A DNA stretch of 64,000 nucleotides, from positions 1 through 64,000 of the forward strand of contig NZ_CP099571.1 in the NCBI RefSeq assembly GCF_040409795.1. The letters run 5' to 3'. This document shows, in pieces, positions 44,580 to 60,887 of this stretch. The notes beneath the pieces are model-generated. The model was not told the DNA's origin. It worked only from the letters and a program-made list of their open reading frames with translations, and did not search any database. Numbering within the stretch: the first letter of the stretch is position 1; every line of letters begins with the position of its first letter. Source of the stretch: Polynucleobacter sp. MWH-UH19D. Its GTDB lineage: Bacteria; Pseudomonadota; Gammaproteobacteria; Burkholderiales; Burkholderiaceae. Both the position numbers and the translations under genes were made by a program.

Positions 44580-47500
44580 ATGAACTATAGCTTCACCGAA
44601 CGCAAGCGAGTCCGTAAAAGCTTTGCTAAGCGAGTAAATAACCATCAGGTTCCTTACCTGATCGCGACGCAGCTGGAGTCCTACGCTAAATTTTTACAGG
44701 CTGATAAGCCGGCTACTTCTCGTATTAACGAGGGATTACAAGCTGCGTTTACATCAGCATTCCCAATTGTGTCCAACAACGGATACGCACGCATGGAATA
44801 CGTGTCTTATCAGTTGTCACAGCCACCATTTGACGTTAAAGAATGTCAACAACGTGGTTACACATATCACTCTGCCTTACGCGCAAAAGTTCGCTTGATT
44901 ATTTATGATCGCGAAGCGCCTACTAAGGTTAAAGAAGTAAAGGAGAGCGAAGTCTACATGGGCGAAATTCCGCTCATGACAGAAAACGGCTCTTTCGTGA
45001 TTAACGGCACTGAGCGTGTAATCGTTTCTCAGTTGCATCGTTCCCCAGGCGTGTTCTTTGAGCACGATAAGGGCAAAACTCATAGCTCTGGTAAGTTGCT
45101 GTTCTCAGCACGCATCATTCCTTACCGTGGCTCATGGCTCGATTTCGAGTTTGATCCAAAAGATATTCTGTATTTCCGTGTTGACCGTCGTCGTAAGATG
45201 CCTGTCACCATTTTGCTCAAGGCAATTGGTTTAAATAACGAACAGATCCTTGCAAACTTCTTCAACTTTGATCATTTCTCATTGACCGCTAATGGCGCAT
45301 CAATGGAATTTGTTCCAGAGCGTTTGCGTGGTCAGTTGGCTAGCTTTGATGTGGTCGATAAGAATGGCGTTGTAGTCATTCAAAAAGACAAGCGCATCAA
45401 TGCAAAACACATTCGTGAACTCGAAGCCGCTAAGACAAAGACGATTGCTGTTCCAGATGACTACTTAGTAGGTCGTGTAGTTGCGCGCAATATTGTTGAT
45501 CCAGATTCTGGTGAAATCTTGGCTTACGCTAATGATGAAATCACTGAAGAGTTGTTGGCAACATTGCGCGATGCTGGCATCAAACAATTGGAAACGATTT
45601 ACACCAACGATTTAGATTCTGGTGCGTACATTTCTCAGACATTGCGTACTGATGAAACCGCTGATCAAACAGCTGCTCGTATCGCCATCTACCGCATGAT
45701 GCGTCCTGGCGAGCCTCCAACAGAAGATGCTGTTGAAGCCTTGTTCCAGCGCTTGTTCTATAGCGAAGATACTTACGATTTATCTCGTGTTGGCCGTATG
45801 AAGGTCAATAGCCGTCTTGGTCGTGCTGAGATGGAAGGCCCCATGGTCTTGTCGAACGAAGATATTCTCGACACAATTAAGTCCCTCGTAGATTTGCGTA
45901 ACGGCAAAGGCGAAGTGGATGATATCGATCACTTAGGTAATCGTCGTGTACGTTGCGTTGGTGAATTGGCAGAGAACCAATTCCGTGCTGGTTTGTCACG
46001 TGTTGAGCGTGCGGTTAAAGAACGTCTCGGCCAAGCCGAAACAGAAAACCTCATGCCGCATGACTTGATTAACAGCAAGCCAATTTCTTCTGCAATTCGT
46101 GAGTTCTTCGGTTCTTCGCAGTTATCCCAGTTTATGGACCAAACCAACCCACTCTCAGAGATCACGCATAAGCGTCGTATTTCTGCATTGGGACCCGGTG
46201 GTTTGACACGCGAACGCGCTGGTTTCGAAGTTCGCGACGTGCATCCAACTCACTACGGACGTGTTTGCCCAATTGAAACTCCAGAAGGACCAAACATTGG
46301 TTTGATCAACTCACTCGCCTTATTTGCGCGTTTGAATGAGCATGGCTTCCTAGAGACTCCATACCGTAAAGTTTCCAATAGCAAGGTAAGCGATGAAGTG
46401 GTTTACCTCTCTGCAATTGAAGAAGCGAAGTATGTGATTGCTCAGGCAAATGCGACGATCGACAAAAACGGCAAGTTAGCTGACGAACTCGTTTCTGCTC
46501 GTCAAGCTGGTGAGACCATGATGGTGAGCCCAGAGCGCATCGATTTCATCGACGTTGCTCCTAGCCAGATCGTTTCTGCCGCTGCTTCACTTGTTCCATT
46601 CTTGGAGCACGATGATGCGAACCGTGCGTTGATGGGTGCGAACATGCAACGTCAAGCGGTTCCTTGCTTGCGTCCAGATAAGCCATTGGTTGGTACAGGT
46701 TTAGAGCGTATTGTTGCGGTTGACTCCGGCACTGTTGTGTTGGCAGCGCGTGGCGGTATCGTGGATTATGTTGATGCGAATCGTATTGTGATTCGTGTGA
46801 ACGATGACGAGACTGCTGCTGGTGAAGTTGGTGTGGATATTTATAACCTCATCAAGTACACTCGCTCAAACCAAAACACCAACATCAATCAACGTCCAAT
46901 CGTGAAGGTTGGCGATCGTGTAGCCCGCGGTGACGTGGTTGCTGACGGCGCATCTACCGATTTGGGCGAATTGGCTTTGGGTCAAAACATGACTGTGGCA
47001 TTTATGCCATGGAACGGTTACAACTTCGAAGATTCAATCTTGATCTCTGAGAAGGTTGTTGCTGATGATCGCTACACCTCTATTCATATTGAAGAGTTGT
47101 CAGTGGTTGCTCGTGACACCAAACTTGGTTCAGAAGAAATCACGCGCGATATCTCCAATTTGGCAGAGTCACAACTCTCTCGTTTAGATGAGAGCGGTAT
47201 TGTGTACATCGGTGCCGAAGTTGAAGCTGGCGACGTACTGGTTGGTAAGGTCACTCCAAAGGGTGAGACTACTCTAACCCCTGAAGAGAAGTTACTGCGT
47301 GCGATCTTCGGCGAAAAAGCATCTGATGTAAAAGATACTTCTTTGCGCGTTCCTTCCGGAATGGTTGGTACTGTTATCGATGTTCAAGTTTTCACTCGTG
47401 AAGGTATTGAGCGCGATGCCCGTGCACAATCGATTATTCAGGAAGAATTGCAACGCTATCGTTTGGATTTGAACGACCAGCTGCGTATTGTTGAAGGCGA

Positions 47501-48680
47501 TGCCTTCATGCGTTTAGAAAAACTGTTGGTGGGCAAAGTTGCTAACGGCGGCCCTAAGAAATTGGCTAAAGGCACCAAAATCGACAAGGATTACCTTTCT
47601 GATTTGGATAAATACCATTGGTTTGATATTCGTCCAGCAGATGATGAAGTTGCTTCACAGGTTGAAGCGATCAAATCTTCTATTGAAGCGAAACGTAAGC
47701 AGTTTGATGAAGCGTTCGAAGAGAAGCGTACCAAGCTTACTCAAGGCGATGATTTACAGCCTGGCGTAACGAAGATGGTTAAGGTTTACTTAGCTGTTAA
47801 GCGTCGCTTGCAGCCTGGTGACAAGATGGCTGGTCGTCACGGTAACAAAGGCGTGGTCTCTAAGATTGCTCCTGCTGAAGATATGCCATTTATGGCTGAC
47901 GGACGTCCTGTTGATATCGTCTTGAACCCATTGGGCGTTCCTTCACGTATGAACGTTGGCCAGATCTTGGAAACCCACTTAGGTTGGGCTGCTCAAGGTA
48001 TTGGTAAGCGTATTGATGAAATGGTTCGTCAACAAGCTAAGCAAGCTGAACTGCGTAAGTTCTTCAAGCAGCTTTACAACGAGACTGGTCGTCAAGAAGA
48101 CATCGACAATTTTACTGATGAGCAAATCAATGCATTGGCTGAGAACTTACGCCAAGGCTTACCATTTGCAACCCCAGTGTTTGACGGTGCTACTGAGGCT
48201 GAAATCAGTCGCATGCTTGAGTTGGCATACCCAGAAGAAGTTGCTAAGTCATTGCAAATGACCCCATCACGTCAGCAAATGGTTCTGTTCGATGGTCGCA
48301 CTGGTGATCAGTTCGAACGTCCTGTAACTGTTGGCGTAATGCACGTCTTGAAACTCCACCACTTGGTTGATGACAAGATGCATGCTCGTTCAACTGGACC
48401 TTACTCCTTAGTAACGCAGCAGCCATTGGGCGGTAAAGCTCAGTTTGGTGGTCAGCGCTTTGGTGAGATGGAAGTCTGGGCCCTCGAAGCATACGGCGCT
48501 TCATATGTCTTGCAAGAAATGCTGACAGTGAAGTCCGATGACGTCACAGGCCGAACCAAGGTTTATGAAAACATCGTCAAGGGCGAGCACACGATTGATG
48601 CTGGCATGCCCGAATCCTTCAACGTTCTGGTGAAAGAGATCCGTTCGTTGGGTATTGACATTGACATGGAGCGCAACTGA
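44580..48680 (+). CDS. rpoB: RNA polymerase beta subunit
   Basis: RpoB forms one jaw of the polymerase catalytic cleft. From ATG 44580, with GGAG at 44571-44574, it has 1,366 residues and the typical N-terminus [18 protein letters not shown]; the open frame extends upstream without conservation. The rifampicin-binding region [20 protein letters not shown] with [19 protein letters not shown] shows wild-type residues. Later motifs are [12 protein letters not shown] and the C-terminal [20 protein letters not shown]. rpoC follows after 1 nt. Confidence 0.99.
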   Translation: MNYSFTERKRVRKSFAKRVNNHQVPYLIATQLESYAKFLQADKPATSRINEGLQAAFTSAFPIVSNNGYARMEYVSYQLSQPPFDVKECQQRGYTYHSALRAKVRLIIYDREAPTKVKEVKESEVYMGEIPLMTENGSFVINGTERVIVSQLHRSPGVFFEHDKGKTHSSGKLLFSARIIPYRGSWLDFEFDPKDILYFRVDRRRKMPVTILLKAIGLNNEQILANFFNFDHFSLTANGASMEFVPERLRGQLASFDVVDKNGVVVIQKDKRINAKHIRELEAAKTKTIAVPDDYLVGRVVARNIVDPDSGEILAYANDEITEELLATLRDAGIKQLETIYTNDLDSGAYISQTLRTDETADQTAARIAIYRMMRPGEPPTEDAVEALFQRLFYSEDTYDLSRVGRMKVNSRLGRAEMEGPMVLSNEDILDTIKSLVDLRNGKGEVDDIDHLGNRRVRCVGELAENQFRAGLSRVERAVKERLGQAETENLMPHDLINSKPISSAIREFFGSSQLSQFMDQTNPLSEITHKRRISALGPGGLTRERAGFEVRDVHPTHYGRVCPIETPEGPNIGLINSLALFARLNEHGFLETPYRKVSNSKVSDEVVYLSAIEEAKYVIAQANATIDKNGKLADELVSARQAGETMMVSPERIDFIDVAPSQIVSAAASLVPFLEHDDANRALMGANMQRQAVPCLRPDKPLVGTGLERIVAVDSGTVVLAARGGIVDYVDANRIVIRVNDDETAAGEVGVDIYNLIKYTRSNQNTNINQRPIVKVGDRVARGDVVADGASTDLGELALGQNMTVAFMPWNGYNFEDSILISEKVVADDRYTSIHIEELSVVARDTKLGSEEITRDISNLAESQLSRLDESGIVYIGAEVEAGDVLVGKVTPKGETTLTPEEKLLRAIFGEKASDVKDTSLRVPSGMVGTVIDVQVFTREGIERDARAQSIIQEELQRYRLDLNDQLRIVEGDAFMRLEKLLVGKVANGGPKKLAKGTKIDKDYLSDLDKYHWFDIRPADDEVASQVEAIKSSIEAKRKQFDEAFEEKRTKLTQGDDLQPGVTKMVKVYLAVKRRLQPGDKMAGRHGNKGVVSKIAPAEDMPFMADGRPVDIVLNPLGVPSRMNVGQILETHLGWAAQGIGKRIDEMVRQQAKQAELRKFFKQLYNETGRQEDIDNFTDEQINALAENLRQGLPFATPVFDGATEAEISRMLELAYPEEVAKSLQMTPSRQQMVLFDGRTGDQFERPVTVGVMHVLKLHHLVDDKMHARSTGPYSLVTQQPLGGKAQFGGQRFGEMEVWALEAYGASYVLQEMLTVKSDDVTGRTKVYENIVKGEHTIDAGMPESFNVLVKEIRSLGIDIDMERN

Positions 48681-48681
48681 T

Positions 48682-52944
<4,263 letters not shown>

Positions 52945-52954
52945 TTTGGTAATT

Positions 52955-52976
52955 CTGGCCACAAATGGCCAGTTTT
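52955..52976 (+). terminator. Terminator-like hairpin after rpoC
   Basis: CTGGCC-ACAAAT-GGCCAG followed by TTTT lies 10 nt after rpoC. A short but GC-rich stem that probably ends the rplKAJL-rpoBC transcripts. Confidence 0.65.
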
Positions 52977-52988
52977 CCCTCGATTTGG

Positions 52989-53017
52989 TTGACGGGGAAG
53001 GCTGGCCAAGCTAGAAT
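52989..53017 (+). promoter_or_regulatory. Predicted promoter of rpsL-rpsG-fusA-tuf
   Basis: TTGACG (52989-52994), 17-nt spacer, TAGAAT (53012-53017), just downstream of the rpoC terminator and about 105 nt before rpsL. Confidence 0.75.
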
Positions 53018-53123
53018 GCTGAGTTCTACTGATTCAGAAGAGGGTCTATTTTGACCTAGAAATTCTCTAAGTCATTGATTTTCTTGAAGAAAGCAACAAA
53101 GAAGTACTAACCGAGCTATTTTT

Positions 53124-53504
53124 ATGCCAACAATTAATCAACTATTACGCAAGCCAAGAACAAGGCTTACCGTTAAAAGCAAGAGCCCTGCGCTGCAAAA
53201 CAGCCCGCAGCGCCGTGGTGTATGTACCCGTGTGTACACAACCACTCCTAAAAAGCCTAACTCTGCGCTTCGTAAAGTAGCCAAGGTTCGCTTAACCAAT
53301 GGTTTTGAAGTGATTTCATACATTGGCGGTGAAGGCCATAACCTCCAGGAACACTCTGTAGTGTTAATCCGTGGTGGTCGTGTGAAGGACTTGCCAGGTG
53401 TGCGTTATCACATCGTTCGCGGTTCTTTGGACTTGCAAGGTGTTAAAGATCGTAAGCAAGCACGTTCTAAATACGGTGCTAAGCGCGCTAAGAAAGCTGC
53501 TTAA
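53124..53504 (+). CDS. rpsL: 30S ribosomal protein S12
   Basis: S12 sits at the decoding centre. The 126-residue protein starts [12 protein letters not shown] and has [18 protein letters not shown] and [17 protein letters not shown], the two segments where streptomycin-resistance changes occur; the lysines there are wild type. It heads the str operon, followed by rpsG after 170 nt. No hairpin with a T run is visible in that gap. Confidence 0.99.
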   Translation: MPTINQLLRKPRTRLTVKSKSPALQNSPQRRGVCTRVYTTTPKKPNSALRKVAKVRLTNGFEVISYIGGEGHNLQEHSVVLIRGGRVKDLPGVRYHIVRGSLDLQGVKDRKQARSKYGAKRAKKAA

Positions 53505-53674
53505 TTTCTCATTAAGCAGTGGTAGTTTCGCAGTAAGCAATATGCAGTAAGTCACTTTTGCCAGACTTAAAAGGCAAGTAAGTGGCTGTTCCGTTTAAGA
53601 ATTTTCTTAAATAGTAGGACAGCTGGAGCGGGTAGTTCATGTGAGCTGCCCCTAACTGAACTGAAGGAGTAGTT

Positions 53675-54145
53675 ATGCCACGTCGTCGTGAAGTTCCCAA
53701 ACGGGAAATTTTGCCGGATCCAAAATTCGGCAATGTAGAAGTAGCTAAATTCATGAACGTCCTCATGTTGGACGGCAAGAAATCGGTTGCAGAGCGCATT
53801 GTTTACGGTGCCTTTGATCACATCGAGAAAAAAGCAAATAAAGAACCCCTCGAAATTTTTTCAACAGCCATGGGCAACGTTAAGCCAATGGTTGAGGTTA
53901 AGAGCCGCCGCGTTGGCGGTGCAAACTATCAAGTTCCTGTTGAAGTTCGTCCATCTCGTCGTTCCGCTTTGGCAATGCGCTGGTTGCGCGAAGCCGCTAA
54001 GAAGCGTGGCGAAAAATCGATGGCTCAACGCTTGGCCAACGAATTATTAGAAGCAGCCGAAGGTCGTGGCGGCGCAATGAAGAAGCGCGAAGAAGTTCAT
54101 CGCATGGCAGAAGCTAACAAAGCTTTCTCACATTTCCGCTTCTAA
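53675..54145 (+). CDS. rpsG: 30S ribosomal protein S7
   Basis: S7 nucleates assembly of the 30S head. The 156-residue protein starts [19 protein letters not shown] and has [22 protein letters not shown] and the C-terminal [27 protein letters not shown] lies 6-7 nt upstream. fusA follows after 27 nt. Confidence 0.99.
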   Translation: MPRRREVPKREILPDPKFGNVEVAKFMNVLMLDGKKSVAERIVYGAFDHIEKKANKEPLEIFSTAMGNVKPMVEVKSRRVGGANYQVPVEVRPSRRSALAMRWLREAAKKRGEKSMAQRLANELLEAAEGRGGAMKKREEVHRMAEANKAFSHFRF

Positions 54146-54172
54146 TCGAATAGTTAAGAAAAGGCATAAACA

Positions 54173-56275
54173 GTGGCACGCAAAACCCCCATTGATCGAT
54201 ATCGCAATATTGGTATCTCTGCGCACATTGACGCAGGTAAAACAACTACTACTGAACGCGTTCTGTTCTACACCGGTGTTAATCACAAGATTGGTGAAGT
54301 GCATGATGGCGCAGCTACCATGGACTGGATGGAGCAAGAGCAAGAGCGTGGTATCACGATTACTTCTGCTGCAACCACAGCCTTCTGGAAGGGCATGGCA
54401 GGCAATTATCAAGAGCACCGTATCAACATTATTGATACCCCAGGACACGTGGATTTCACGATTGAGGTTGAGCGTTCCATGCGTGTTCTCGATGGCGCCT
54501 GCATGGTGTATTGCGCGGTAGGTGGCGTTCAGCCACAGTCTGAAACAGTTTGGCGTCAAGCAAACAAGTACGGTGTTCCACGTTTAGCATTCGTAAACAA
54601 AATGGACCGTACAGGCGCGAACTTCTTCAAAGTGTATGAACAGATGAAGGCTCGCTTAAAGGCGAATCCAATCTTGATTCAAATTCCAATTGGCGCAGAA
54701 GAAAACTTCCAAGGCGTTGTGGATTTAGTGAAGATGAAAGCAATTGTTTGGGACGAGGCTTCACAAGGAACTAAATTTACCTACGAAGACATTCCTGCCG
54801 AATTGCAAGCCAGCGCTGAAGAGTGGCGCGAGAAAATGGTTGAAGCCGCTGCAGAGAGTTCAGAAGAGTTAATGGACAAGTATCTCGGTGGTGAAGCATT
54901 AAGCGAAGAAGAAATTAAGAAGGCGATTCGTACTCGTACGATCGCTGGTGAAATTGTTCCAATGCTTTGCGGAACTGCCTTTAAGAACAAAGGTGTTCAG
55001 GCGATGTTGGATGCTGTGATCGATTACTTACCTTCACCAGTGGATATTCCTCCGGTTAAAGGTGAGTTGGAAGACGGCTCTGAGACAGAGCGTAAGGCTG
55101 ATGACAATGAGAAGTTCTCAGCGTTGGCATTTAAGATCATGACTGACCCGTTCGTTGGCCAGCTCATCTTCTTCCGCGTGTATTCAGGCGTGATCAATTC
55201 AGGCGATACGATCTACAACCCAATCAAGGGCAAGAAAGAGCGTATTGGTCGTTTGTTGCAGATGCATGCTAACCAACGTGAAGAGATTAAAGAAGTTCGC
55301 GCAGGCGATATCGCCGCAGCAGTTGGTTTGAAAGACGCAACAACAGGCGAAACATTGTGTGACCCAGATAACATCGTGATCTTGGAGCGCATGGAGTTCC
55401 CTGAGCCAGTGATCTCTCAGGCAGTTGAGCCTAAGACAAAAGCAGACCAAGAGAAAATGGGTCTTGCATTGAACCGCTTAGCACAAGAAGATCCTTCATT
55501 CCGCGTGAAGACTGATGAAGAATCTGGTCAAACTATTATTTCTGGTATGGGCGAGCTCCACTTGGAAATTCTAGTGGATCGTATGAAGCGTGAGTTCGGT
55601 GTAGAGGCAACTGTTGGTAAGCCGCAAGTTGCATACCGCGAAACGATTCGCAAGACTTGCGACGAAATCGAAGGTAAGTTTGTTAAGCAGTCTGGCGGAC
55701 GTGGTCAGTACGGTCACGTTGTATTGAAGCTTGAGCCACAAGAACCAGGCAAGGGCTTTGAATTCGTTGACGCTATTAAGGGCGGTGTAGTTCCACGTGA
55801 ATATATCCCTGCAGTAGAAAAAGGCATTATTGAAACATTGAACTCCGGTGTATTGGCTGGCTATCCAGTGGTTGACATTAAAGCAACCCTGTTCTTCGGC
55901 TCATACCATGACGTTGACTCCAATGAAAACGCATTTAAGATGGCGGGCTCTATGGCGTTCAAGGATGGTATGCGTAAAGCAGCTCCAGTATTGCTTGAGC
56001 CAATGATGGCAGTTGAAGTTGAAACTCCAGAAGATTTCATGGGTAACGTGATGGGTGACCTTTCTTCACGTCGCGGCATTATGCAAGGCATGGACGACAT
56101 TCCTGGCGGCGGCAAGATTGTTCGTGCAGAAGTTCCTCTCGCAGAGATGTTTGGTTACTCCACTGGCTTGCGTTCTTTGACGCAGGGCCGTGCAACCTAC
56201 ACCATGGAATTTAAGCATTACGCAGAAGCACCGAAGAACGTAGCAGAAGCAGTTATGGCTGCTAAAGCGAAGTAA
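54173..56275 (+). CDS. fusA: Elongation factor G
   Basis: EF-G catalyses ribosomal translocation using GTP. It has 700 residues and starts at GTG 54173 with AAAAGG upstream. GTPase motifs are [14 protein letters not shown] (residues 16-29), DTPGHVDFT and NKMDRTGA. The later domains include [15 protein letters not shown] and PAVEKGIIE, and the tail is [13 protein letters not shown]. tuf copy 2 follows after 48 nt. Confidence 0.99.
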   Translation: MARKTPIDRYRNIGISAHIDAGKTTTTERVLFYTGVNHKIGEVHDGAATMDWMEQEQERGITITSAATTAFWKGMAGNYQEHRINIIDTPGHVDFTIEVERSMRVLDGACMVYCAVGGVQPQSETVWRQANKYGVPRLAFVNKMDRTGANFFKVYEQMKARLKANPILIQIPIGAEENFQGVVDLVKMKAIVWDEASQGTKFTYEDIPAELQASAEEWREKMVEAAAESSEELMDKYLGGEALSEEEIKKAIRTRTIAGEIVPMLCGTAFKNKGVQAMLDAVIDYLPSPVDIPPVKGELEDGSETERKADDNEKFSALAFKIMTDPFVGQLIFFRVYSGVINSGDTIYNPIKGKKERIGRLLQMHANQREEIKEVRAGDIAAAVGLKDATTGETLCDPDNIVILERMEFPEPVISQAVEPKTKADQEKMGLALNRLAQEDPSFRVKTDEESGQTIISGMGELHLEILVDRMKREFGVEATVGKPQVAYRETIRKTCDEIEGKFVKQSGGRGQYGHVVLKLEPQEPGKGFEFVDAIKGGVVPREYIPAVEKGIIETLNSGVLAGYPVVDIKATLFFGSYHDVDSNENAFKMAGSMAFKDGMRKAAPVLLEPMMAVEVETPEDFMGNVMGDLSSRRGIMQGMDDIPGGGKIVRAEVPLAEMFGYSTGLRSLTQGRATYTMEFKHYAEAPKNVAEAVMAAKAK

Positions 56276-56310
56276 TTTATTCACATTAATTTTGATATTG
56301 ACTAGCTAAG

Positions 56311-57520
56311 AAGGCAGACAAAAATGGCAAAAGAAAAATTCGAGCGGACAAAACCGCACGTAAACGTAGGCACCATCGGTCACGTTGACCACGGTAAAAC
56401 TACTTTGACAGCAGCAATTGCAACCGTGCTCTCAAAAGCATTCGGTGGCGAAGCAAAAGCATACGATCAGATCGATGCGGCTCCAGAAGAAAAAGCCCGC
56501 GGTATTACGATTAACACCGCACACGTTGAATACGAAACTGCTGGTCGTCACTATGCACACGTTGACTGCCCAGGACACGCTGACTACGTCAAAAACATGA
56601 TTACTGGTGCTGCGCAGATGGACGGCGCAATTTTGGTTTGCTCTGCTGCAGACGGCCCAATGCCACAAACTCGTGAGCACATCCTCTTGGCACGTCAGGT
56701 TGGCGTTCCATACATCGTTGTTTTCTTGAACAAGTGCGACATGGTTGACGATGCTGAACTCTTAGAGCTCGTTGAAATGGAAGTGCGTGAACTGCTCTCT
56801 AAATATGACTTCCCAGGTGACGATACTCCGATCATCCGTGGTTCTGCCAAGATGGCATTAGAGGGTGACGAAGGCCCATTGGGTAAAGAAGCCATCATGA
56901 AATTGGCTGAAGCACTCGATACTTACATCCCAACTCCAGAGCGTGCTGTTGATGGCTCATTCTTGATGCCAGTAGAAGACGTGTTCTCTATCTCTGGTCG
57001 CGGTACTGTAGTAACTGGCCGTATTGAGCGCGGCATCATCAAGGTTGGTGAAGAGATTGAAATCGTTGGTATCAAGCCAACTCTCAAGACCACTTGTACT
57101 GGTGTTGAAATGTTCCGTAAATTGCTCGACCAAGGTCAAGCAGGCGATAACGTCGGTATCTTGTTACGTGGCACAAAACGTGAAGAAGTTGAGCGTGGCC
57201 AAGTATTGGCTAAGCCTGGTTCTATCACTCCACACACTCACTTTACTGCTGAGGTTTACATCTTGGGTAAAGATGAAGGTGGTCGTCATACTCCATTCTT
57301 TAACAACTATCGTCCACAGTTCTACTTCCGTACAACGGACGTAACTGGTTCAATCGAGTTGCCAAAAGATAAAGAGATGGTGATGCCTGGTGATAACGTC
57401 ACCATCACCGTCAAACTCATCGCGCCAATCGCGATGGAAGAAGGTTTACGTTTTGCGATCCGTGAAGGTGGCCGTACTGTTGGCGCCGGTGTGGTTGCAA
57501 AGATTTTGGCTTAAGAAGTA
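56311..57520 (+). repeat. tuf direct repeat, copy 2
   Basis: Matches 39489-40698 over about 1,210 bp, in the same orientation 16.8 kb apart. Borders fall just outside the coding region, as expected for maintenance by gene conversion. Confidence 0.93.
56324..57514 (+). CDS. tuf: Elongation factor Tu (copy 2)
   Basis: The product is the same 396-residue EF-Tu as copy 1, with [17 protein letters not shown] and NKCD motifs. This copy sits in its ancestral str-operon position after fusA and before rpsJ. Two tuf genes give more EF-Tu than a single copy would. The ribosome-binding region AAGGCAGACAAAA is also shared with copy 1. Confidence 0.99.
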   Translation: MAKEKFERTKPHVNVGTIGHVDHGKTTLTAAIATVLSKAFGGEAKAYDQIDAAPEEKARGITINTAHVEYETAGRHYAHVDCPGHADYVKNMITGAAQMDGAILVCSAADGPMPQTREHILLARQVGVPYIVVFLNKCDMVDDAELLELVEMEVRELLSKYDFPGDDTPIIRGSAKMALEGDEGPLGKEAIMKLAEALDTYIPTPERAVDGSFLMPVEDVFSISGRGTVVTGRIERGIIKVGEEIEIVGIKPTLKTTCTGVEMFRKLLDQGQAGDNVGILLRGTKREEVERGQVLAKPGSITPHTHFTAEVYILGKDEGGRHTPFFNNYRPQFYFRTTDVTGSIELPKDKEMVMPGDNVTITVKLIAPIAMEEGLRFAIREGGRTVGAGVVAKILA

Positions 57521-57544
57521 GGTATTACTAGTAACAATATTTAG

Positions 57545-57583
57545 CGGTTTGCTAACCGGTGACATCAGTGCTGCTGATGTCAC
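57545..57583 (+). promoter_or_regulatory. Tandem hairpins between tuf and rpsJ
   Basis: CGGTT-TGCT-AACCG (57545-57558) is immediately followed by GTGACATCAG-TGCTG-CTGATGTCAC (57559-57583, perfect 10-bp stem). No T run follows, so a leader or processing structure before the S10 operon is more likely than a terminator. Confidence 0.5.
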
Positions 57584-57636
57584 TGTGCTCTTTAGATGTA
57601 TAACGTGGCAGCACCACACCGCTCTTTGGAATTAAT

Positions 57637-57948
57637 ATGCAAAACCAAAAAATTCGTATTCGTCTTAAAGCGTTTGATTACCGTTTGATCGACCAGTCTG
57701 CAGCTGAAATCGTTGATACAGCTAAGCGCACTGGTGCAGTTGTTAAGGGTCCAGTACCTTTGCCAACCCGTATTGAGCGTTTTGACATCTTGCGTTCGCC
57801 ACACGTAAACAAGACTTCTCGTGATCAGTTAGAGATCCGTACCCATCTGCGTTTGATGGATATTGTTGATCCTACAGAGAAAACTGTAGATGCTTTGATG
57901 AAATTAGACCTCCCAGCAGGTGTGGACGTCGAAATTAAGTTGCAGTAA
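57637..57948 (+). CDS. rpsJ: 30S ribosomal protein S10
   Basis: S10 is a 30S head protein and also the NusE antitermination factor. The 103-residue protein contains [28 protein letters not shown] and the loop [19 protein letters not shown]. It opens the S10 cluster but is separated from rplC by a 198-nt gap holding a hairpin and a promoter. Confidence 0.99.
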   Translation: MQNQKIRIRLKAFDYRLIDQSAAEIVDTAKRTGAVVKGPVPLPTRIERFDILRSPHVNKTSRDQLEIRTHLRLMDIVDPTEKTVDALMKLDLPAGVDVEIKLQ

Positions 57949-57958
57949 TTTGTTGTTT

Positions 57959-57989
57959 CCAGTCTCGGCACTTGCCAAGACTGGGTTTT
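57959..57989 (+). terminator. Terminator after rpsJ overlapping a promoter
   Basis: CCAGTCT-C-GGC-ACTT-GCC-A-AGACTGG forms a 10-bp stem with one C-A mismatch, followed by GTTTTC. Its loop and right arm contain the TTGCCA of the following promoter. Confidence 0.65.
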
Positions 57990-58000
57990 CGGGATAGAAT
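57972..58000 (+). promoter_or_regulatory. Predicted promoter of rplC and downstream genes
   Basis: TTGCCA (57972-57977), 17-nt spacer, TAGAAT (57995-58000). The -35 lies within the upstream terminator hairpin. A GCCGAC/GTCGGC hairpin (58114-58133) later precedes the rplC ribosome-binding site. Confidence 0.68.
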
Positions 58001-58146
58001 CTAAGGCTCTGCTGAGTGAAATTTGGCAGATTTTGAGGTTTTATTAGCATTAAACACGTTGTAAGTTATTGATTTAGAAGTACTTTTACTTGTAAATCAC
58101 TTAAATTAATTTTGCCGACCAATCGAAGTCGGCGTGGAGCATGAAT

Positions 58147-58803
58147 ATGAGCTTAGGCTTAATCGGCCGCAAGGTCGGCATGACCCGTCTTTTTACGGAC
58201 GAAGGGGAAGCGATTCCTGTCACCGTAATTGACGTGAGCGACAACAGAATCGCTCAAATCAAGACCCAGGCAACTGATGGCTATGACGCTATTCAGTTGG
58301 CACACGGCACACGTAGAGCAACTCGCGTTACCAAATCAATGGCTGGTCACTTTGCTAAGGCAGGTGTATTGGCAGGTAATGCACTCAACGAATTTCATTT
58401 AGACGCAGCGAAAATTGCAGAAATGACACCAGGTCAAGTTGTACCTGCTGACGCTGCTTTTACTGCTGGTCAAAAAGTAGATGTGCAAGGCGTAACAATC
58501 GGTAAAGGATACGCAGGTACCATCAAGCGTTATCACTTCGCTTCTGGTCGCGCATCTCACGGTAACTCTAGATCACACAACGTACCAGGCTCTATCGGTA
58601 TGGCGCAAGATCCAGGCCGTGTTTTCCCAGGTAAGCGCATGACTGGCCACCTTGGTGACGTTACACGTACCGTACAAAATTTAGTCATCGCACGCATTGA
58701 TGCAGAACGTAATCTCATCATGGTTAAAGGCGCTATTCCAGGCGCTCCGGGCGGTAAAGTTATTGTTACTCCAGCGGTTAAAACACCGTTGAAGAAGAAA
58801 TAG
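58147..58803 (+). CDS. rplC: 50S ribosomal protein L3
   Basis: L3 nucleates 50S assembly near the peptidyl transferase centre. I choose ATG 58147, 7 nt after GGAG (58136-58139), over ATG 58141, which is too close. The 218-residue protein starts [20 protein letters not shown] and has [20 protein letters not shown] and [16 protein letters not shown]. rplD follows after 11 nt. Confidence 0.97.
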   Translation: MSLGLIGRKVGMTRLFTDEGEAIPVTVIDVSDNRIAQIKTQATDGYDAIQLAHGTRRATRVTKSMAGHFAKAGVLAGNALNEFHLDAAKIAEMTPGQVVPADAAFTAGQKVDVQGVTIGKGYAGTIKRYHFASGRASHGNSRSHNVPGSIGMAQDPGRVFPGKRMTGHLGDVTRTVQNLVIARIDAERNLIMVKGAIPGAPGGKVIVTPAVKTPLKKK

Positions 58804-58814
58804 GGAGAGCGAAT

Positions 58815-59435
58815 ATGGAACTTAAGCTTCTCCAGGACAACGGTACTTTAGGTGCGGGCGTACAAGCTTCACCAGAAGTATTTGAGCGTGAATATAACGA
58901 AGCATTGGTACACCAAGTTGTAGTGGCTTACCAAGCAAATGCACGTAGCGGTAACCGTGCACAAAAAGACCGTGAGCAAGTTAAGCACACAACCAAAAAA
59001 CCTTGGCGTCAAAAAGGTACTGGTCGTGCACGTGCTGGTATGAGCTCTTCCCCGCTGTGGCGTGGGGGTGGTCGTATATTCCCAAATTCTCCAGAAGAGA
59101 ATTTCAGCCAAAAAGTAAACAAGAAAATGTACCGCGCTGGTATGAGATCAATTTTGTCTCAGTTGGCTCGCGAAGGTCGTTTGAATGTGGTTGATCAATT
59201 CAATCTTGATGCTCCAAAGACCAAAGTTTTAGCTGAGAAAGTAAAGGCAATGGGCTTGGATTCAGTCTTGATCATTGTTGATCAAGTTAGTGAGAATTTG
59301 TACTTGGCATCACGTAACTTGCATAAAGTTGCCGTGGTTGAGCCACAGCACGCTGATCCATTAGCTTTGGTTCAATACAAAAAAGTATTAGTAAGCAAAG
59401 CAGCGATCGCAAAAATTGAGGAGTTGCTGAAATGA
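58815..59435 (+). CDS. rplD: 50S ribosomal protein L4
   Basis: L4 reaches into the peptide exit tunnel and regulates the S10 operon in E. coli. The 206-residue protein contains [26 protein letters not shown], the tunnel loop. Its stop overlaps the rplW start (ATGA). Confidence 0.99.
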   Translation: MELKLLQDNGTLGAGVQASPEVFEREYNEALVHQVVVAYQANARSGNRAQKDREQVKHTTKKPWRQKGTGRARAGMSSSPLWRGGGRIFPNSPEENFSQKVNKKMYRAGMRSILSQLAREGRLNVVDQFNLDAPKTKVLAEKVKAMGLDSVLIIVDQVSENLYLASRNLHKVAVVEPQHADPLALVQYKKVLVSKAAIAKIEELLK

Positions 59436-59746
59436 GCCAAGTGCGTAAAAACGATCACAACCTGATGAAGGTTCTGCTTGGTCCTGTTATCTCTGAAAAA
59501 GCCACTATGGTTGCAGAGAAAAACGAACAAGTAGTTTTCCAAGTAGCTCGCGACGCAAACAAGACCGATGTGAAACAAGCAGTTGAGTTGCTCTTCAAAG
59601 TGCAAGTTGATTCTGTTCAAATCGTGAATCAAAAAGGTAAGCCTAAGCGCTATGGCCGTTTTGAAGGTCGTCGTGACCACACTAAGAAGGCCTACGTGAA
59701 TTTGAAGCCAGGTCAAGAAATTAACTTTGAAGCGGAGGCGAATTAA
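59432..59746 (+). CDS. rplW: 50S ribosomal protein L23
   Basis: L23 lies at the tunnel exit and docks trigger factor and SRP. It has 104 residues with [25 protein letters not shown] and [23 protein letters not shown]. It overlaps rplD by 4 nt, indicating coupled translation, and precedes rplB by 2 nt. Confidence 0.99.
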   Translation: MSQVRKNDHNLMKVLLGPVISEKATMVAEKNEQVVFQVARDANKTDVKQAVELLFKVQVDSVQIVNQKGKPKRYGRFEGRRDHTKKAYVNLKPGQEINFEAEAN

Positions 59747-59748
59747 TC

Positions 59749-60579
59749 ATGCCTTTGATGAAGACAAAACCGACCTCACCAGGTCGTCGCTCAATGGTCA
59801 AGGTGGTCAATCCTGACCTCCATAAAGGCAAGCCTTTTGCACCATTGTTAGAGCCACAGTTTCAAAAAGCGGGTCGTAATAACAACGGCCACATCACTAC
59901 TCGCCATAAGGGTGGTGGTCATAAGCATCACTATCGTGTTGTTGACTTTAAGCGCAACGACAAGGATGGTATTCCAGCAAAAGTTGAACGCTTGGAATAC
60001 GATCCAAACCGCAGTGCAAATATTGCATTGATCGTGTTTGCTGATGGTGAGCGTCGCTACATTCCTGCTGCTAAAGGTATGACTGTTGGTCAGGCAATCA
60101 TGAATGGCTCTGAAGCGCCAATCAAGTCTGGCAACAATTTGCCAATTCGTAACATTCCAGTTGGTAGCACTATTCACTGCGTAGAAATTCTGCCAGGCAA
60201 AGGTGCGCAGGTTGCACGCTCTGCTGGTGGTTCAGCGGTGTTGTTGGCACGTGAGGGTGTATACGCTCAAGTACGTTTGCGCTCTGGCGAAGTTCGCCGT
60301 GTGTTAATCGAGTGCCGTGCCACTATTGGTGAAGTTGGTAACGAAGAGCACAGCTTGCGTCAAATTGGTAAAGCAGGTGCAAATCGCTGGCGTGGTATTC
60401 GCCCAACCGTACGCGGTGTGGCAATGAACCCAGTAGATCACCCACACGGTGGTGGTGAAGGTAGAACTGGCGAAGGCCGTGTACCTGTATCTCCATGGGG
60501 CACTCCAACCAAAGGTTATCGCACACGTCGCAATAAGCGTACAACTTCGATGATCGTTCAACGTCGTCAAAAACGTTAA
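59749..60579 (+). CDS. rplB: 50S ribosomal protein L2
   Basis: L2 is essential for subunit joining and peptidyl transfer. The 276-residue protein has [38 protein letters not shown] (with the conserved functional histidine) and a basic C-terminus ending QRRQKR. Normal length and intact. Confidence 0.99.
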   Translation: MPLMKTKPTSPGRRSMVKVVNPDLHKGKPFAPLLEPQFQKAGRNNNGHITTRHKGGGHKHHYRVVDFKRNDKDGIPAKVERLEYDPNRSANIALIVFADGERRYIPAAKGMTVGQAIMNGSEAPIKSGNNLPIRNIPVGSTIHCVEILPGKGAQVARSAGGSAVLLAREGVYAQVRLRSGEVRRVLIECRATIGEVGNEEHSLRQIGKAGANRWRGIRPTVRGVAMNPVDHPHGGGEGRTGEGRVPVSPWGTPTKGYRTRRNKRTTSMIVQRRQKR

Positions 60580-60598
60580 GCGATAAGGATAAATAGAT

Positions 60599-60877
60599 AT
60601 GACACGTTCAGCTAAAAAAGGCCCATTTTGCGACGCCAGCTTGGTAAAAAAAGTTGAAGTTGCACAAGCCAACAAGGACAAAAAGCCGATCAAAACTTGG
60701 TCACGCCGTTCAACAATTCTTCCAGACTTTATTGGTCTGACGATTGCTGTGCATAACGGTCGCCAACACGTTCCGGTTTATGTATCAGAAAACATGGTGG
60801 GTCATAAGTTAGGCGAATTCGCCTTGACCCGTACTTTCAAAGGTCACGCTGCTGACAAGAAAGTAACGAAGAAGTAA
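60599..60877 (+). CDS. rpsS: 30S ribosomal protein S19
   Basis: S19 contacts S13 in the 30S head near the A-site tRNA. The 92-residue protein starts [20 protein letters not shown] and has [23 protein letters not shown] and [18 protein letters not shown] precedes the ATG. Confidence 0.99.
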   Translation: MTRSAKKGPFCDASLVKKVEVAQANKDKKPIKTWSRRSTILPDFIGLTIAVHNGRQHVPVYVSENMVGHKLGEFALTRTFKGHAADKKVTKK

Positions 60878-60887
60878 GGGGATGATG

